Part shown: one piece after another, positions 49,701 through 59,678 of the stretch
How the letters are laid out: every line of letters begins with the position of its first letter
Numbering within the stretch: position 1 is the first letter of the stretch
NCBI GenBank assembly: GCA_944321895.1
Contig: CALUNA010000002.1
Location: 124,001-188,000 of the forward strand
From: an uncultured Bacteroidales bacterium
Lineage (GTDB): Bacteria > Bacteroidota > Bacteroidia > Bacteroidales > Paludibacteraceae
DNA length: 64,000 bases
Reading direction: 5' to 3'
Notes under the pieces: model-generated
What the model was told of the DNA's origin: nothing
Databases searched by the model: none
What the model saw: only the letters and a program-made list of their open reading frames with translations
Program-made: the position numbers and the translations under genes

Positions 49701-50081
49701 ATGGCTATAAGAATTGTCGGAGTAGATTTGCCCCAGAACAAGAGAGGGGAAGTCGGATTGACTTATATCTACGGAATAGGTCGCAGTAGTGCAAGAAAAA
49801 TCTTGGAAGAAGCTGGTGTTGATTATGACACCAAAGTAATGGATTGGACTGACGACCAAGCAGCTAAGATCCGTGAAATCATTGGTGCCAAATACAAGGT
49901 AGAAGGTGATTTGCGTTCAGAAGTGCAGTTAAACATCAAACGTCTGATGGACATTGGTTGTTACCGTGGTGTACGTCACCGTCTCGGTTTGCCGGTACGC
50001 GGTCAGAGTACGAAGAACAACGCGCGTACTCGTAAAGGTAAAAAGAAAACAGTTGCCAACAAGAAGAAAGCAACGAAGTAA
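49701..50081 (+). CDS. rpsM: 30S ribosomal protein S13
   Basis: A 126-residue head protein contacting the P-site tRNA and L5. It starts [48 protein letters not shown] is the basic tail. First gene of the alpha group. Confidence 0.98.
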   Translation: MAIRIVGVDLPQNKRGEVGLTYIYGIGRSSARKILEEAGVDYDTKVMDWTDDQAAKIREIIGAKYKVEGDLRSEVQLNIKRLMDIGCYRGVRHRLGLPVRGQSTKNNARTRKGKKKTVANKKKATK

Positions 50082-50127
50082 AATTAACTGTTTGCGGATT
50101 TTAGAAGCAAAAAAATAAATTTGAATT

Positions 50128-50517
50128 ATGGCAAAGAAAACAGTTGCAGCCAAGAAAAGAGTTGTTAAAGTAGATGGTGTAGGCCAATTGCACGTATATT
50201 CTTCTTTCAACAACGTTATTGTTACCATAGCAAATGGTGACGGTCAAGTTATCTCTTGGTCGTCTGCCGGAAAAATGGGATTCCGCGGGTCAAAGAAAAA
50301 CACTCCTTATGCAGCCCAAATGGCCGCCCAGGATTGTGCAAAGGTTGCTTATGACCTCGGTTTGAGAAAAGTCAAAGCGTATGTAAAAGGTCCGGGTAAC
50401 GGTCGTGAGTCGGCTATCCGTACGTGCCACGGTGCAGGCATTGAGGTAACGGAGATAGTAGATGTCACACCGCTTCCACACAACGGTTGCCGTCCTCCCA
50501 AACGCAGAAGAGTATAA
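50128..50517 (+). CDS. rpsK: 30S ribosomal protein S11
   Basis: A 129-residue platform protein. It starts [20 protein letters not shown] and has [44 protein letters not shown]. Family-typical. Confidence 0.98.
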   Translation: MAKKTVAAKKRVVKVDGVGQLHVYSSFNNVIVTIANGDGQVISWSSAGKMGFRGSKKNTPYAAQMAAQDCAKVAYDLGLRKVKAYVKGPGNGRESAIRTCHGAGIEVTEIVDVTPLPHNGCRPPKRRRV

Positions 50518-50546
50518 TTCGTTCAACAATTTAAATTCAAGGAAAA

Positions 50547-51152
50547 ATGGCAAGATATATTGGACCTAAGACAAAAATCGCCCGTAAGTTCGGCGAACCT
50601 ATTTTTGGACCGGATAAGGTTTTGGCAAAAAAGAATTATCCTCCCGGACAGCACGGATTGAACCGCAGAAAGAAAATGTCGGAATATGCCGTTCAGTTGC
50701 GCGAAAAACAGAAAGCCAAATATACATACGGAGTTCTGGAAAGACAGTTCCGAATTCTGTTTGAAAAAGCCCAGCGCAGCAAAGGTATTACGGGTGCTAT
50801 TCTGCTCCAGCTCCTGGAATCCCGTCTGGACAACGTTGTTTATCGTATGGGCATTGCCCCGACACGTGCGGCAGCACGCCAGCTGGTTAGCCACAGGCAC
50901 ATTGTCCTGGACGGAAAGGTTGTGAACATTCCTTCCTGCCAGGTTAAGCCCGGGCAAGTGGTCGGCGTACGCGAGAAATCCAAATCCCTGGAAGTCATTG
51001 CGGCATCACTGAACGGTTACAACCACAGCAAATTCCCATGGATTGAATGGAATGAATCCTCTTTGTCCGGAAAATTCCTGCACCTTCCTGAGCGTGAAGA
51101 TATTCCGGAAAATATCAAAGAACAGCTGATCGTTGAATTGTACTCTAAATAA
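50547..51152 (+). CDS. rpsD: 30S ribosomal protein S4
   Basis: A 201-residue early-assembly protein and alpha-operon regulator in other bacteria. It starts [20 protein letters not shown]. The S4 RNA-binding domain is [35 protein letters not shown]. There is no N-terminal zinc cysteine cluster. Confidence 0.98.
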   Translation: MARYIGPKTKIARKFGEPIFGPDKVLAKKNYPPGQHGLNRRKKMSEYAVQLREKQKAKYTYGVLERQFRILFEKAQRSKGITGAILLQLLESRLDNVVYRMGIAPTRAAARQLVSHRHIVLDGKVVNIPSCQVKPGQVVGVREKSKSLEVIAASLNGYNHSKFPWIEWNESSLSGKFLHLPEREDIPENIKEQLIVELYSK

Positions 51153-51163
51153 TAAATGAATCC

Positions 51164-52165
51164 ATGGCAATATTAGCATTTCAAAAACCAGAAAAAGTAA
51201 TCATGGTGGAGTCGACACCGTTCAAAGGCACCTTTGAATTCCGTCCTCTCGAACCGGGTTACGGTATCACGATAGGTAATGCCTTGCGTCGCATCTTGTT
51301 GTCTTCGCTGGAAGGATTTGCCATTACATCTATCAAAATCGACGGTGTGGAACACGAATATGCAACCATTCCCGGCGTAATCGATGATGTGACGAACATT
51401 ATCCTGAATTTGAAACAAGTCCGTTTCAAGCACCTGACCGAAGATGTGGATAACGAAAAGGTATCCATCGTTGTTTCAGGCACCACCGAATTTAAAGCGG
51501 GAGATATTGGCAAACATTTGACCGCATTCGAGGTCTTGAATCCGGAGTTGGTGATTTGCAGTATGGATTCGGAGGCAAGTTTTCAGATCGAACTGACGAT
51601 AAACAAAGGCAGAGGATATGTTCCTTCGGATGAAAACAGGGTTCCTAATGCGGATGTGAATGTCATTCCTATCGATGCAATCTTTACACCCATTAGAAAC
51701 GTCAAGTATACTATTGAGAACTATCGTGTAGAACAGATTACCGACTACGAAAAACTCGTGCTCGAAATCGAAACCGATGGCTCCATACATCCGAAAGATG
51801 CATTGAAAGAGGCTGCCAAGATCCTGATATTCCATTTCATGCTCTTTTCAGATGAAAAAATCGTACTGGAACAGCCGGAAAAGGAACATGCGGAAAGTTA
51901 CGATGAAGAAATCTTGCGTATGCGTCAGCTGCTGAACCAACGGTTGGTAGATATGGATTTGTCGGTGCGCGCGTTGAACTGTCTGAAAGCCGCCGATGTG
52001 GAGACTTTGGGACAATTGGTTTCCTACAACCGCAACGACCTGCTGAAGTTCCGTAACTTCGGTAAAAAATCCCTCACGGAATTAGATGAAACATTGGAGA
52101 AGAACAATTTGTCTTTCGGCATGGATGTTTCAAAATATAAATTAGATAAAAAAGATAAGGAATAA
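51164..52165 (+). CDS. rpoA: RNA polymerase alpha subunit
   Basis: A 333-residue subunit. The N-terminal dimerisation domain includes [28 protein letters not shown]. The C-terminal domain ([49 protein letters not shown]) binds upstream DNA and activators. Normal length. Confidence 0.99.
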   Translation: MAILAFQKPEKVIMVESTPFKGTFEFRPLEPGYGITIGNALRRILLSSLEGFAITSIKIDGVEHEYATIPGVIDDVTNIILNLKQVRFKHLTEDVDNEKVSIVVSGTTEFKAGDIGKHLTAFEVLNPELVICSMDSEASFQIELTINKGRGYVPSDENRVPNADVNVIPIDAIFTPIRNVKYTIENYRVEQITDYEKLVLEIETDGSIHPKDALKEAAKILIFHFMLFSDEKIVLEQPEKEHAESYDEEILRMRQLLNQRLVDMDLSVRALNCLKAADVETLGQLVSYNRNDLLKFRNFGKKSLTELDETLEKNNLSFGMDVSKYKLDKKDKE

Positions 52166-52170
52166 AAACA

Positions 52171-52680
52171 ATGAGACACAATAAGAAATTCAATCATCTG
52201 GGAAGAACAGCCTCTCACCGTAAGGCAATGTTGTCCAATATGGCATGTTCGCTTATCAAGCACAAGCGTATTTCCACCACGTTGGCAAAAGCCAAAGCCC
52301 TGAGAGTCTATGTTGAACCCTTGCTGACAAAAGCCAAAGAAGATACGACCGCTTCACGTCGTTTGGTATTCAGCCAACTGAAAGACAAAACGGTGGTAAC
52401 CGAATTGTTCCGCGATGTAGCAGTGAAAATTGCCGACCGTCCGGGTGGATATACACGTATTCTGCGTACGGGCTTCCGTTTGGGAGATGCCGCCGAAATG
52501 TGTATTATCGAACTTGTCGATTACAACGAAAACATGTTGAAGGACAAGGCACCCAAGAAAGCGGCACGCACCCGCCGTTCTTCCAAAAAGGCAACAGCTG
52601 CCGCTGAAACACCGGTCGCTGCGGCTGAAGAAGCACCTGCAACGGAAGCTCCCGCCCAGGAAGAAAAAGCAGCCGAATAA
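52171..52680 (+). CDS. rplQ: 50S ribosomal protein L17 with Ala/Glu-rich tail
   Basis: A 169-residue protein. The core (1-125) starts [20 protein letters not shown] and includes [25 protein letters not shown]. The last 45 residues are an extension of low complexity, first basic ([16 protein letters not shown]) then Ala/Glu/Pro-rich. It is last in the cluster and followed by a terminator. Confidence 0.97.
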   Translation: MRHNKKFNHLGRTASHRKAMLSNMACSLIKHKRISTTLAKAKALRVYVEPLLTKAKEDTTASRRLVFSQLKDKTVVTELFRDVAVKIADRPGGYTRILRTGFRLGDAAEMCIIELVDYNENMLKDKAPKKAARTRRSSKKATAAAETPVAAAEEAPATEAPAQEEKAAE

Positions 52681-52703
52681 GTTACGGCAGATATGTATAT
52701 GGA

Positions 52704-52745
52704 TAAAGATTAGTTCCAAAACGGGGCTAATCTTTATTTTTTTTG
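52704..52745 (+). terminator. Terminator of the ribosomal protein cluster
   Basis: Stem TAAAGATTAG (52704-52713) with CTAATCTTTA (52727-52736), extended inward by G-T pairs, followed by eight T. Confidence 0.85.
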
Positions 52746-52769
52746 CCTTGTCGGAAAGAAATGCCTTCG

Positions 52770-52803
52770 TTGCACAGTTTTTCCGTTTTTTGTATTACCT
52801 TTG
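52770..52803 (+). promoter_or_regulatory. Promoter of namZ-like gene
   Basis: TACCTTTG (52796-52803) with TTG (52770-52772) 23 bases upstream, slightly long spacing. The ATG is 26 bases downstream. Confidence 0.55.
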
Positions 52804-52829
52804 TGCCATAGCTTGTTAGTTCAGCATAT

Positions 52830-54062
52830 ATGAAACGATATTTTATTTTGTGTGCCGTTTTATGCTTTGGCACAATGGGCGATGTTTTCGCGCAGCCGGT
52901 CAAAACAGGTATAGAAGTCTTGCGCTCGCAGGATTTTGCCTTGCTGGCAGGCAAGAAAGTGGGGCTCATTACGAACCCGACGGGTGTGGACAGCCGCTTG
53001 CGTTCCACAATTGATATTTTGTACGAAGCCCCTAATGTGGAGCTGGTCCGTTTGTTCGGGCCGGAGCACGGAGTACGCGGCAATGCGCATGCCGGCGACA
53101 AAGTGGATGGCGACGTGGATGAAAAAACCGGATTGCCCGTATTCTCGCTCTATGGCAAGACACGTAAGCCGACACCGGAAATGCTCGCCGGTCTGGATGT
53201 GCTGGTGTATGACATACAGGACATAGGTTGTCGCTCGTTCACATATATCAGCACAATGGGACTGGCCATGCAGGCTGCTGCCGAACAGAATATCGAATTT
53301 GTCGTGCTCGACAGACCGAATCCGCTTGGCGGACTGAAAATAGAAGGAAACATTGTGGAAGATGGTTTTATTTCTTTTGTCAGCCAGTTCAAAATACCCT
53401 ATGTGTATGCACAGACTTGCGGCGAACTGGCTCTGATGCTGAACGGCGAGCAAATGCTCGGGAAACCCTGCAAGCTGACCGTGGTGCCGATGCAGGGTTG
53501 GAAACGCTCCATGACATGGGAAGACACCGGCCTGGAATGGATTGTCGCATCGCCGCACATACCGCATAAACATTCGGCTTTCTTTTATCCGATGACGGGA
53601 ATCCTGGGCGAACTGGGCTATGTGTCCATTGGCGTGGGCTACACCTTGCCTTTCCAGATGGTCGGTGCACCGTGGATGGATGCAGATAGGCTTGCCGATG
53701 CCATGAATGCCTTGCAGTTGCCAGGACTTGAATTCCGCCCGATTTATTTCAAGCCGTTTTATGCCGTCGATGCGGGCAAACAATCGCAGGGAGTGCAGAT
53801 ACATATCCTGGATTATGCGGTGGCACGCTTGTCGGAGGTGCAATTCCTGATTATGCAGGAATTGTACAGGCTTTATCCGGACAAGGCCGTGTTTGCACAT
53901 GCCGATGCGGGGCGTTTTGCCATGTTCGACAAAGTCTGCGGCAGTGATACTGTCCGTTTGAAATTTGCGGAAAATTATGATTTCGAAGATATACGGAATT
54001 TCTGGTACAAGGATGTAGAGGCTTACCGGGCGATGTCAGGCAAGTATTATTTGTATGATTAA
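52830..54062 (+). CDS. namZ: Exo-beta-N-acetylmuramidase NamZ-like (DUF1343)
   Basis: A 410-residue secreted protein. The signal peptide is MKRYFILCAVLCFGTMGDVFA. The DUF1343/NamZ core starts TGIEVLRSQDFALLAGKKVGLITNPTGVD and includes VELVRLFGPEHGVRGNAHAG, VYDIQDIGCRSFTYISTM, VVLDRPNPLGG, YVYAQTCGELALM and VASPHIPHKHSAFFYP, all typical of the family. The characterised member releases terminal MurNAc from peptidoglycan fragments. The last eight bases overlap the start of the next gene, suggesting translational coupling. Enzyme activity here is inferred from the family. Confidence 0.9.
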   Translation: MKRYFILCAVLCFGTMGDVFAQPVKTGIEVLRSQDFALLAGKKVGLITNPTGVDSRLRSTIDILYEAPNVELVRLFGPEHGVRGNAHAGDKVDGDVDEKTGLPVFSLYGKTRKPTPEMLAGLDVLVYDIQDIGCRSFTYISTMGLAMQAAAEQNIEFVVLDRPNPLGGLKIEGNIVEDGFISFVSQFKIPYVYAQTCGELALMLNGEQMLGKPCKLTVVPMQGWKRSMTWEDTGLEWIVASPHIPHKHSAFFYPMTGILGELGYVSIGVGYTLPFQMVGAPWMDADRLADAMNALQLPGLEFRPIYFKPFYAVDAGKQSQGVQIHILDYAVARLSEVQFLIMQELYRLYPDKAVFAHADAGRFAMFDKVCGSDTVRLKFAENYDFEDIRNFWYKDVEAYRAMSGKYYLYD

Positions 54063-56808
54063 GACAACTGAACTTCAGAAACTGGCTTGGGGCACGGATG
54101 CCGGATTTTACCGGTTGTTGCCCGAAACCGTATTGCATCCTGCAACGGAGCAGGAAGTGGCGGATGCGTTTGCATATGCCCGTACCAATCGTAAAACCAT
54201 TACGTTCCGGGCAGCCGGAACAAGTCTTTCGGGGCAGGCAATCAGCGATTCCATGCTGGTGGTCGTTGGTAAAAAATGGGAGAAATATGAAGTCCTGGAT
54301 AGCGGAGAACGCATCCGTTTGCAACCTGGTATTATTGGCGAAAGGGTCAATGAAATACTGAAACCCTATGGACGCAAATTTACGCCCGATCCGGCTTCCA
54401 TCAAGTCGGCCATGGTTGGCGGCATTGTGATGAACAATGCTTCCGGAATGAGTTGCGGTACACATGCCAACAGCTTTCGGATGCTGGAATCCGTACGTTT
54501 GATGCTTGCCGATGGCACTGTCCTTGATACGGGCGATGAAAGTAGCAAGGCGTCTTTCCTTGCCACGCATCCTGATTTTATACAACGTATAGAGGAGTTG
54601 CGTGACCGCACATTGGCCGACAAGGAACTGACAGAACTTATCCGGCGAAAATACCGTATTAAAAATGTAACAGGCCTGACCATATCTCCGTTTGTCTTGT
54701 ATACTGATCCGTTTGAGATTATCGCGCACCTGCTGGTCGGTTCGGAAGGAACGTTGGCGTTCCTGTCGGAAGTAGTGATGCGCACAGGGGTTGTAATGCC
54801 GTTTACGGCGAGCGCCATGCTGTTTTTTGAGGATACATATACGGCATGCCGGACGGTCATGGCGTTGAGCAAGACGACCGTGACTGCTGCGGAATTTTTC
54901 GACCGTAAGGCTTTGTCAGCGGTAGAAAACCAGTTTGAGGAGTTGCGGGAGCTGCCGGAAACGGCTTCCGCACTGCTGATTAAGGTGGAAGCACCCGATG
55001 CAGATGCATTGGAACACAAAATGGCGGAAGTTTCTGCCATTATTGACGGATTCCACTTGTACAAACCCTACCATTTTACGGACAAACCGGAGGAGTATGG
55101 CAAATATTGGGCGATGCGTTCGGGTATATTTCCTGCTGTGGGCAGTATGCGCCCGGTCGGGACAACCTGTCTGATTGAGGATGTGGCGTTCCCGATTGAT
55201 TGCCTGGAAGATGCGACCGAAGACTTGCAGCAACTGCTGGCCCGCAATGGTTATGATGATGCCGTGATATACGGCCATGCCTTGGAAGGCAACTATCATT
55301 TTGTACTGGACCAGCGGTTCGATACGCCCGAGGAGGTGGAGCGTTACCGCCGGATGATGGCCGAAGTGGTGGACATGGTGGTGGACAAATACCACGGTTC
55401 GCTGAAGGCGGAGCATGGCACGGGGCGCAACATGGCGCCGTTTGTACGTCGCGAGTGGGGCGATGCTGCCTACCGACTGATGCAGGATGTAAAACACTTG
55501 TTCGACCCGGAAAACATACTGAACCCGGGTGTCATTTTCAATGAGGATCCCGAGTCGCATTTGCGGCATATCAAACCGTTGCCCGCCCTGCATCCGTTGG
55601 TGGACAGGTGCATTGAGTGCGGCTTTTGTGAAGTCAATTGCGTGAGTTGCGGTTTTGCATTGTCATCGAGGCAGCGCATTGTGGTCCAACGCGAGATTGC
55701 CCGCCTGCAGCAGAACGGTGAGGAGCCTGCCCGCTTGCGTGCTTTGCAACGTGAGTTCCGCCGTGTGGGCGAACAATTGTGTGCTGGCGATGGCTTGTGT
55801 GCCATGTCGTGTCCGGTAGGTATCAACACTGGAGAATATGTCCATGTATTGCGTGCCCGGAAACATGGCCATTTGGCCGTGTATGCCGGAAAGGTGGCTG
55901 CGCATGATTTCTCCGCGTTGCTGGCTGCCATGAAGATGCTTTTGAAAATGGCCGGAGCGGTAAAACGGCTGCTGGGCAATCGCTTGATGATTTTGGGAAC
56001 ACGCATGCTGCGTTTCCTGACTGCCGGTCATTTCCCGTTATGGACGCCTGCCATGCCGAAACCGAATCTCAAGAAATTGCCCGTAAGCGAGCCGGCTGAC
56101 TTGAAAGTGGTTTATTTCCCGAGCTGCATCAACCGAGCCATGGGCGTTAGCCCCGGCGACCCTGCCAAGCAACCGTTGATGTTCGAGATGACGGAGCTGC
56201 TGCAAAAGGCCGGTTACGAGGTGATTTTCCCGAAGGGCATGGAAAACCTGTGCTGTGGCATGATTTGGGAAAGTAAAGGCCTTCCGGAGCAGGCGGAAAG
56301 CAAAGCCGCCGATTTGGAACTGGCGCTCTACAAGGCCAGCCAGCGTGGCAAGTATCCTGTGCTGTGCGACCAAAGCCCCTGCTTGTACCGTATGCGCCGC
56401 TGCATGGAAAACTTGCAGTTGTACGAGCCGGTCGAGTTTATCGACAAATTCCTGCTTGACAAGCTCGACATTACGCCCATTAAGGAAACGATTACGATAC
56501 ACGCCACCTGCTCGACCATCAAGATGGGGCTGAAACCGACTTTGATAAAGGTGGCACGCCTGTGTGCCGAAAATGTCCTCGTGCCGGAGGAGATAGGTTG
56601 TTGCGGCTTTGCGGGCGACAAAGGCTTTTTTGAGCCGGAACTGAACCGATGGGCGTTGCGCAAACTGCGTCCGCAGGTGCAACAGGCCCATGCCGTTGCC
56701 GGATACAGCAACAGCCGGACATGCGAGATAGGATTGCGTACCAATTCCGGCATTCCGTTCATGAGCATTGCCTACTTGGTGAATAAAGTAAGTAAACCTA
56801 AAAAGTAA
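54055..56808 (+). CDS. FAD-linked and Fe-S oxidoreductase, D-lactate dehydrogenase-like
   Basis: A 917-residue fusion. The N-terminal FAD_binding_4 domain contains TFRAAGTSLSGQAISDSML and ADPASIKSAMVGGIVMNNASGMS-like motifs, followed by an FAD-oxidase C domain (HYHGSLKAEHGTGRNMAPF). Cysteine motifs follow near 518 (CIECGFCEVNC, lacking the usual proline) and 576 (GDGLCAMSCPVGI), with two CCG motifs near 731 (NLCCGM) and 848 (GCCGFAGDKG). This GlcD-GlcF-like layout is typical of D-lactate dehydrogenases of the Dld/LutA-linked type; D-2-hydroxyglutarate or glycolate remain possible. The two Fe-S motifs probably hold 4Fe-4S clusters. It overlaps namZ by eight bases. Confidence 0.87.
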   Translation: MIKTTELQKLAWGTDAGFYRLLPETVLHPATEQEVADAFAYARTNRKTITFRAAGTSLSGQAISDSMLVVVGKKWEKYEVLDSGERIRLQPGIIGERVNEILKPYGRKFTPDPASIKSAMVGGIVMNNASGMSCGTHANSFRMLESVRLMLADGTVLDTGDESSKASFLATHPDFIQRIEELRDRTLADKELTELIRRKYRIKNVTGLTISPFVLYTDPFEIIAHLLVGSEGTLAFLSEVVMRTGVVMPFTASAMLFFEDTYTACRTVMALSKTTVTAAEFFDRKALSAVENQFEELRELPETASALLIKVEAPDADALEHKMAEVSAIIDGFHLYKPYHFTDKPEEYGKYWAMRSGIFPAVGSMRPVGTTCLIEDVAFPIDCLEDATEDLQQLLARNGYDDAVIYGHALEGNYHFVLDQRFDTPEEVERYRRMMAEVVDMVVDKYHGSLKAEHGTGRNMAPFVRREWGDAAYRLMQDVKHLFDPENILNPGVIFNEDPESHLRHIKPLPALHPLVDRCIECGFCEVNCVSCGFALSSRQRIVVQREIARLQQNGEEPARLRALQREFRRVGEQLCAGDGLCAMSCPVGINTGEYVHVLRARKHGHLAVYAGKVAAHDFSALLAAMKMLLKMAGAVKRLLGNRLMILGTRMLRFLTAGHFPLWTPAMPKPNLKKLPVSEPADLKVVYFPSCINRAMGVSPGDPAKQPLMFEMTELLQKAGYEVIFPKGMENLCCGMIWESKGLPEQAESKAADLELALYKASQRGKYPVLCDQSPCLYRMRRCMENLQLYEPVEFIDKFLLDKLDITPIKETITIHATCSTIKMGLKPTLIKVARLCAENVLVPEEIGCCGFAGDKGFFEPELNRWALRKLRPQVQQAHAVAGYSNSRTCEIGLRTNSGIPFMSIAYLVNKVSKPKK

Positions 56809-57018
56809 CGGGATATGATGTCGGAAAAAACACTGGCATTAGTAGGAGAACACAAGTGCATGAATAATATGCCATCTGATTCATTGTCAGCTGTCTGAAG
56901 TTCTTCCTTTCACTTGCAGGGCTCGTTTGCGCATTGCCGGTTGGGCTGTTTCGGTAGTTTCGCCATCGTTTCCAATGCTCCGCATCAAGTGCGGGGATGT
57001 TGAGGTATGGGAGGGTAC
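56809..57018. other. Intergenic region after the D-lactate dehydrogenase-like gene
   Basis: A 210-base gap. It holds a 27-codon open frame (56815-56898, +, MMSEKTLALVGEHKCMNN) without recognisable features. No tRNA, repeat or plus-strand terminator is seen. Confidence 0.35.
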
Positions 57019-57025
57019 AAAAAAA

Positions 57026-57060
57026 CGCCGGACAGCAGGACTAATGTCCCTTGTCCGGCG
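57026..57060 (-). terminator. Terminator of prs
   Basis: A nine-base perfect stem CGCCGGACA/TGTCCGGCG with a nested GGAC/GTCC hairpin. The minus strand continues with six T. It lies 23 bases after prs. Confidence 0.83.
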
Positions 57061-57082
57061 CGGTTATGCGGTTGCCTGTTGC

Positions 57083-58027
57083 TTAAATCAGGTATTGTTC
57101 GCTGATGGACTTGTGCTCCTGTATGCGCATGATGGTGTCCGCAAACATGTCGGCAATGGAGAGCACCTTGACTTTGGGACAACGTGCCGTGTCGAACGGT
57201 ATGGAGTCGGTGAAGACAAGGCTTTCCAGCGATGAGTTCATGATGTTTTCGCAGGCCTTGCCTGACATGACGCCGTGCGAAACGATGGCGCGCACACTCT
57301 TGGCGCCTTTTTCCATCATCAGATTGGCAGCTTTGCAGAGGGTGCCGGCGGTGTCGGCCATGTCGTCCATGATGATGACGTTTTTGCCGTTCACGTCGCC
57401 AATGATGCGCATTTCGCCTACGACGTTGGCTTTTTCGCGTGTTTTGTGGCAGAGCACCATGGGCACTTCCAGGAATTTGGCGTAGGTGCCCACACGTTTG
57501 GAGCCGCCCACATCGGGCGAAGCCACCACGAGGTCGTCCAAGTGGAGCGATTTGATGTAGGGCATGAAAATGGTGGAGCCGTAGAGGTGGTCCACGGGTA
57601 TGTCAAAGAAGCCTTGTATTTGGTCGGCGTGCAGGTCCATGGTGAGGACGCGGTCCACTCCGGCCACTTGGAGCATGTCGGCAATGAGTTTGGCGCCTAT
57701 GGACACGCGGGGTTTGTCTTTGCGGTCTTGCCGCGCCCAGCCGAAGTAGGGGATGACGGCGGCAATTTTGTAGGCCGAGGCGCGTTTGGCGGCATCGATC
57801 ATCAGGAGCAGTTCCATCAGGTTGTCGGAGTTGGGGAAGGTGGATTGCACCAGGTAAACGTATTGTCCCCTGATGGATTCTTCGTAGGATACGGCGAACT
57901 CGCCGTCGGAAAAGTGTTGGATGATGCGGTTCCCTAACGGGCAGCCGAGTTTCTGGCATATCTTTTCGGCCAGAGAGGTACTGTTCGTACCCGAAAAGAC
58001 TTTGAAGGGTTGGGTTTGTGCTGACAT
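57083..58027 (-). CDS. prs: Ribose-phosphate pyrophosphokinase (PRPP synthetase)
   Basis: A 314-residue enzyme making PRPP from ribose 5-phosphate and ATP, used by purD and pyrF pathways also encoded here. Motifs: FSDGEFAVSYEESIRG, YFGWARQDRKDKPR, LTMDLHADQIQGFFDIPVDHL (signature) and the PRPP loop VIIMDDMADTAGTL. Normal length. Confidence 0.98.
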   Translation of the reverse strand: MSAQTQPFKVFSGTNSTSLAEKICQKLGCPLGNRIIQHFSDGEFAVSYEESIRGQYVYLVQSTFPNSDNLMELLLMIDAAKRASAYKIAAVIPYFGWARQDRKDKPRVSIGAKLIADMLQVAGVDRVLTMDLHADQIQGFFDIPVDHLYGSTIFMPYIKSLHLDDLVVASPDVGGSKRVGTYAKFLEVPMVLCHKTREKANVVGEMRIIGDVNGKNVIIMDDMADTAGTLCKAANLMMEKGAKSVRAIVSHGVMSGKACENIMNSSLESLVFTDSIPFDTARCPKVKVLSIADMFADTIMRIQEHKSISEQYLI

Positions 58028-58067
58028 ATTGTTTATTTTGTTGAGTTTTGTAGAACGGACTACTGCG

Positions 58068-58075
58068 CAAAGGTA
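58068..58075 (-). promoter_or_regulatory. -7 box of prs
   Basis: TACCTTTG on the minus strand, 40 bases before the prs ATG. No good -33 TTG. Confidence 0.5.
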
Positions 58076-58127
58076 GTCAAATTCCGTGTAATTTGTGTGT
58101 GCCTGTTTTGTTTTTCCGTAAAAACAG

Positions 58128-58161
58128 CCGGCGGACGGAGGATAATCCGTCCGACCGCCGG
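58128..58161 (-). terminator. Terminator of tyrS
   Basis: An eight-base perfect inner stem (58132-58139 with 58146-58153), extended by GC pairs around a small bulge. The minus strand continues into TGTTTTTAC. Eight bases after tyrS. Confidence 0.7.
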
Positions 58162-58169
58162 TTTGGTGC

Positions 58170-59465
58170 CTATTCCGTGCGTATGAGGAAGTAGTTTTTC
58201 TTTCCTTTCTGCACGAGTATGTATTTGCCGTTGAGCAGGGCGTTTGCCGTGATGGGGCTTTCCGTGTCGGCCAGCTTTTCCTTGTTTATGCTGACGCCTC
58301 CGGCCTGTATGGTCTTGCGGGCTTCCCCCTTGGAGGGGAAAATCTGCGTTTTCTCGGCCAGCAGGTCGAGCGGGCGGATGCCGGCTTCAAGCTCGGTGCG
58401 CGCCACGGTGAACTGGGGCACGCCTTCGAATACGGCCAGCAAGGTGTCCTCGTCTGTTTTCTTCAGTGTTTCGGAGGTGGCGTTGCCGAACAGTATGCCC
58501 GATGCCTCGACGGCGGCGTTGTAGTCGGCTTCGGAGTGCACCATGATGGTTACTTCCTTGGCTAGGCGTTTTTGCAGCGTGCGCAGGTGGGGCGCTTGTT
58601 CGTGTTCCGCAATCAGGGCTTCGATTTCCTCGCGGCCTATGGAGGTGAATATCTTGATGTAGCGTGCCGCGTCGGCGTCGCTGACATTGAGCCAGAACTG
58701 GTAGAACTTGTAGGAGCTGGTGTAGCGCTTGTCGAGCCATACGTTGCCGCTCTCGGTCTTCCCGAACTTGCCGCCGTCGGCCTTGGTAATGAGCGGGCAG
58801 GTGAGGGCGTAGGCTTCCGCGCCGGTGGTGCGGCGTATCAGCTCGGTGCCGGTGGTTATGTTGCCCCACTGGTCGCTTCCGCCCATCTGCAGCTTGCAGT
58901 TCTTGGTGGCGTTCAGGTGCATGTAGTCATAGCCCTGCAAAAGCTGGTAGGTGAACTCTGTGAAGCTCATACCGGCCGAATATTCGCCGTTGAGGCGTTT
59001 CTTGACGGAATCTTTGGCCATCATGTAGTTCACCGTGATGAGTTTGCCGACATTGCGGGCAAAATCCAGGAACTTCATGTCCTTCATCCAGTCGTAGTTG
59101 TTCACCAGTTCGGCGGCGTTCGGCGCGTCGCTGTTGAAATCGAGGAATTTTTCGAGCTGCTTTTTGATGCAGTCCTGGTTGTGGCGCAGGGTCTCTTCGT
59201 CGAGCAGGTTGCGCTCGGCCGACTTGCCCGACGGGTCGCCAATCATGCCGGTGGCGCCGCCCACGAGGGCGATGGGCTTGTGGCCGCAACGTTGGAAGTG
59301 GCGGAGCATCATCACGCCGCACAAGTGCCCGATATGCAGCGAGTCCGCTGTCGGGTCTATGCCCAGGTAGGCCGTGGTCATTTCCTTGGCCAATTGCTCT
59401 TCCGTGCCGGGCATGATGTCGTGCAACATGCCGCGCCATCTCAATTCTTCAATAAAATCTGCCAT
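58170..59465 (-). CDS. tyrS: Tyrosyl-tRNA synthetase
   Basis: A 431-residue class Ic synthetase. HIGH is in [17 protein letters not shown], the KMSKS loop reads KFGKT in [16 protein letters not shown], and the C-terminal S4-like domain is present ([14 protein letters not shown]). The open frame extends upstream to 59579, but [20 protein letters not shown] at 59463-59465 is the usual start, and the promoter lies between them. Confidence 0.97.
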   Translation of the reverse strand: MADFIEELRWRGMLHDIMPGTEEQLAKEMTTAYLGIDPTADSLHIGHLCGVMMLRHFQRCGHKPIALVGGATGMIGDPSGKSAERNLLDEETLRHNQDCIKKQLEKFLDFNSDAPNAAELVNNYDWMKDMKFLDFARNVGKLITVNYMMAKDSVKKRLNGEYSAGMSFTEFTYQLLQGYDYMHLNATKNCKLQMGGSDQWGNITTGTELIRRTTGAEAYALTCPLITKADGGKFGKTESGNVWLDKRYTSSYKFYQFWLNVSDADAARYIKIFTSIGREEIEALIAEHEQAPHLRTLQKRLAKEVTIMVHSEADYNAAVEASGILFGNATSETLKKTDEDTLLAVFEGVPQFTVARTELEAGIRPLDLLAEKTQIFPSKGEARKTIQAGGVSINKEKLADTESPITANALLNGKYILVQKGKKNYFLIRTE

Positions 59466-59566
59466 CAGTTCTTTGATAAATGATAATTGTGTTTGAAAAA
59501 ATAAGTTTTCCTCCGCCCCGCGGGACGGGAAAAACGGCCTTGTGTCCGCCTTTTCGGAAAACCGCG

Positions 59567-59597
59567 CAAAAGTAGTCATTATTTACGTGAAAAACAA
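59567..59597 (-). promoter_or_regulatory. Promoter of tyrS
   Basis: Minus strand TTG (59595-59597), 20 bases, TACTTTTG (59567-59574), giving a leader of about 95 bases before tyrS. Confidence 0.6.
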
Positions 59598-59633
59598 GCA
59601 AGATTTTCATTTCGCTGGTTTGGTAAAAAAGCG

Positions 59634-59641
59634 TATTTTTG
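59634..59641 (+). promoter_or_regulatory. -7 box of ispG
   Basis: TATTTTTG, 37 bases before the ispG ATG, divergent from the tyrS promoter. No ideal -33. Confidence 0.45.
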
Positions 59642-59678
59642 CAAGCGGTTCGCGTGGACCTTTCATAATGCTTTGTAT

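Noticed and set aside
52860..53900. 346-codon open frame antisense to the NamZ-like gene
   Set aside because: Shadow of a well-supported gene; no recognisable motif and no own regulatory signals.
56815..56898. 27-codon open frame after the D-lactate dehydrogenase-like gene
   Set aside because: Too short and without support from composition or signals.
58572..59483. 303-codon open frame antisense to tyrS
   Set aside because: Its long length comes from codon bias of tyrS on the other strand; it has no promoter, domain or plausible composition.
59466..59579. Upstream extension of tyrS by 38 codons
   Set aside because: It overlaps the -7 box, and the shorter start gives the standard TyrS N-terminus.
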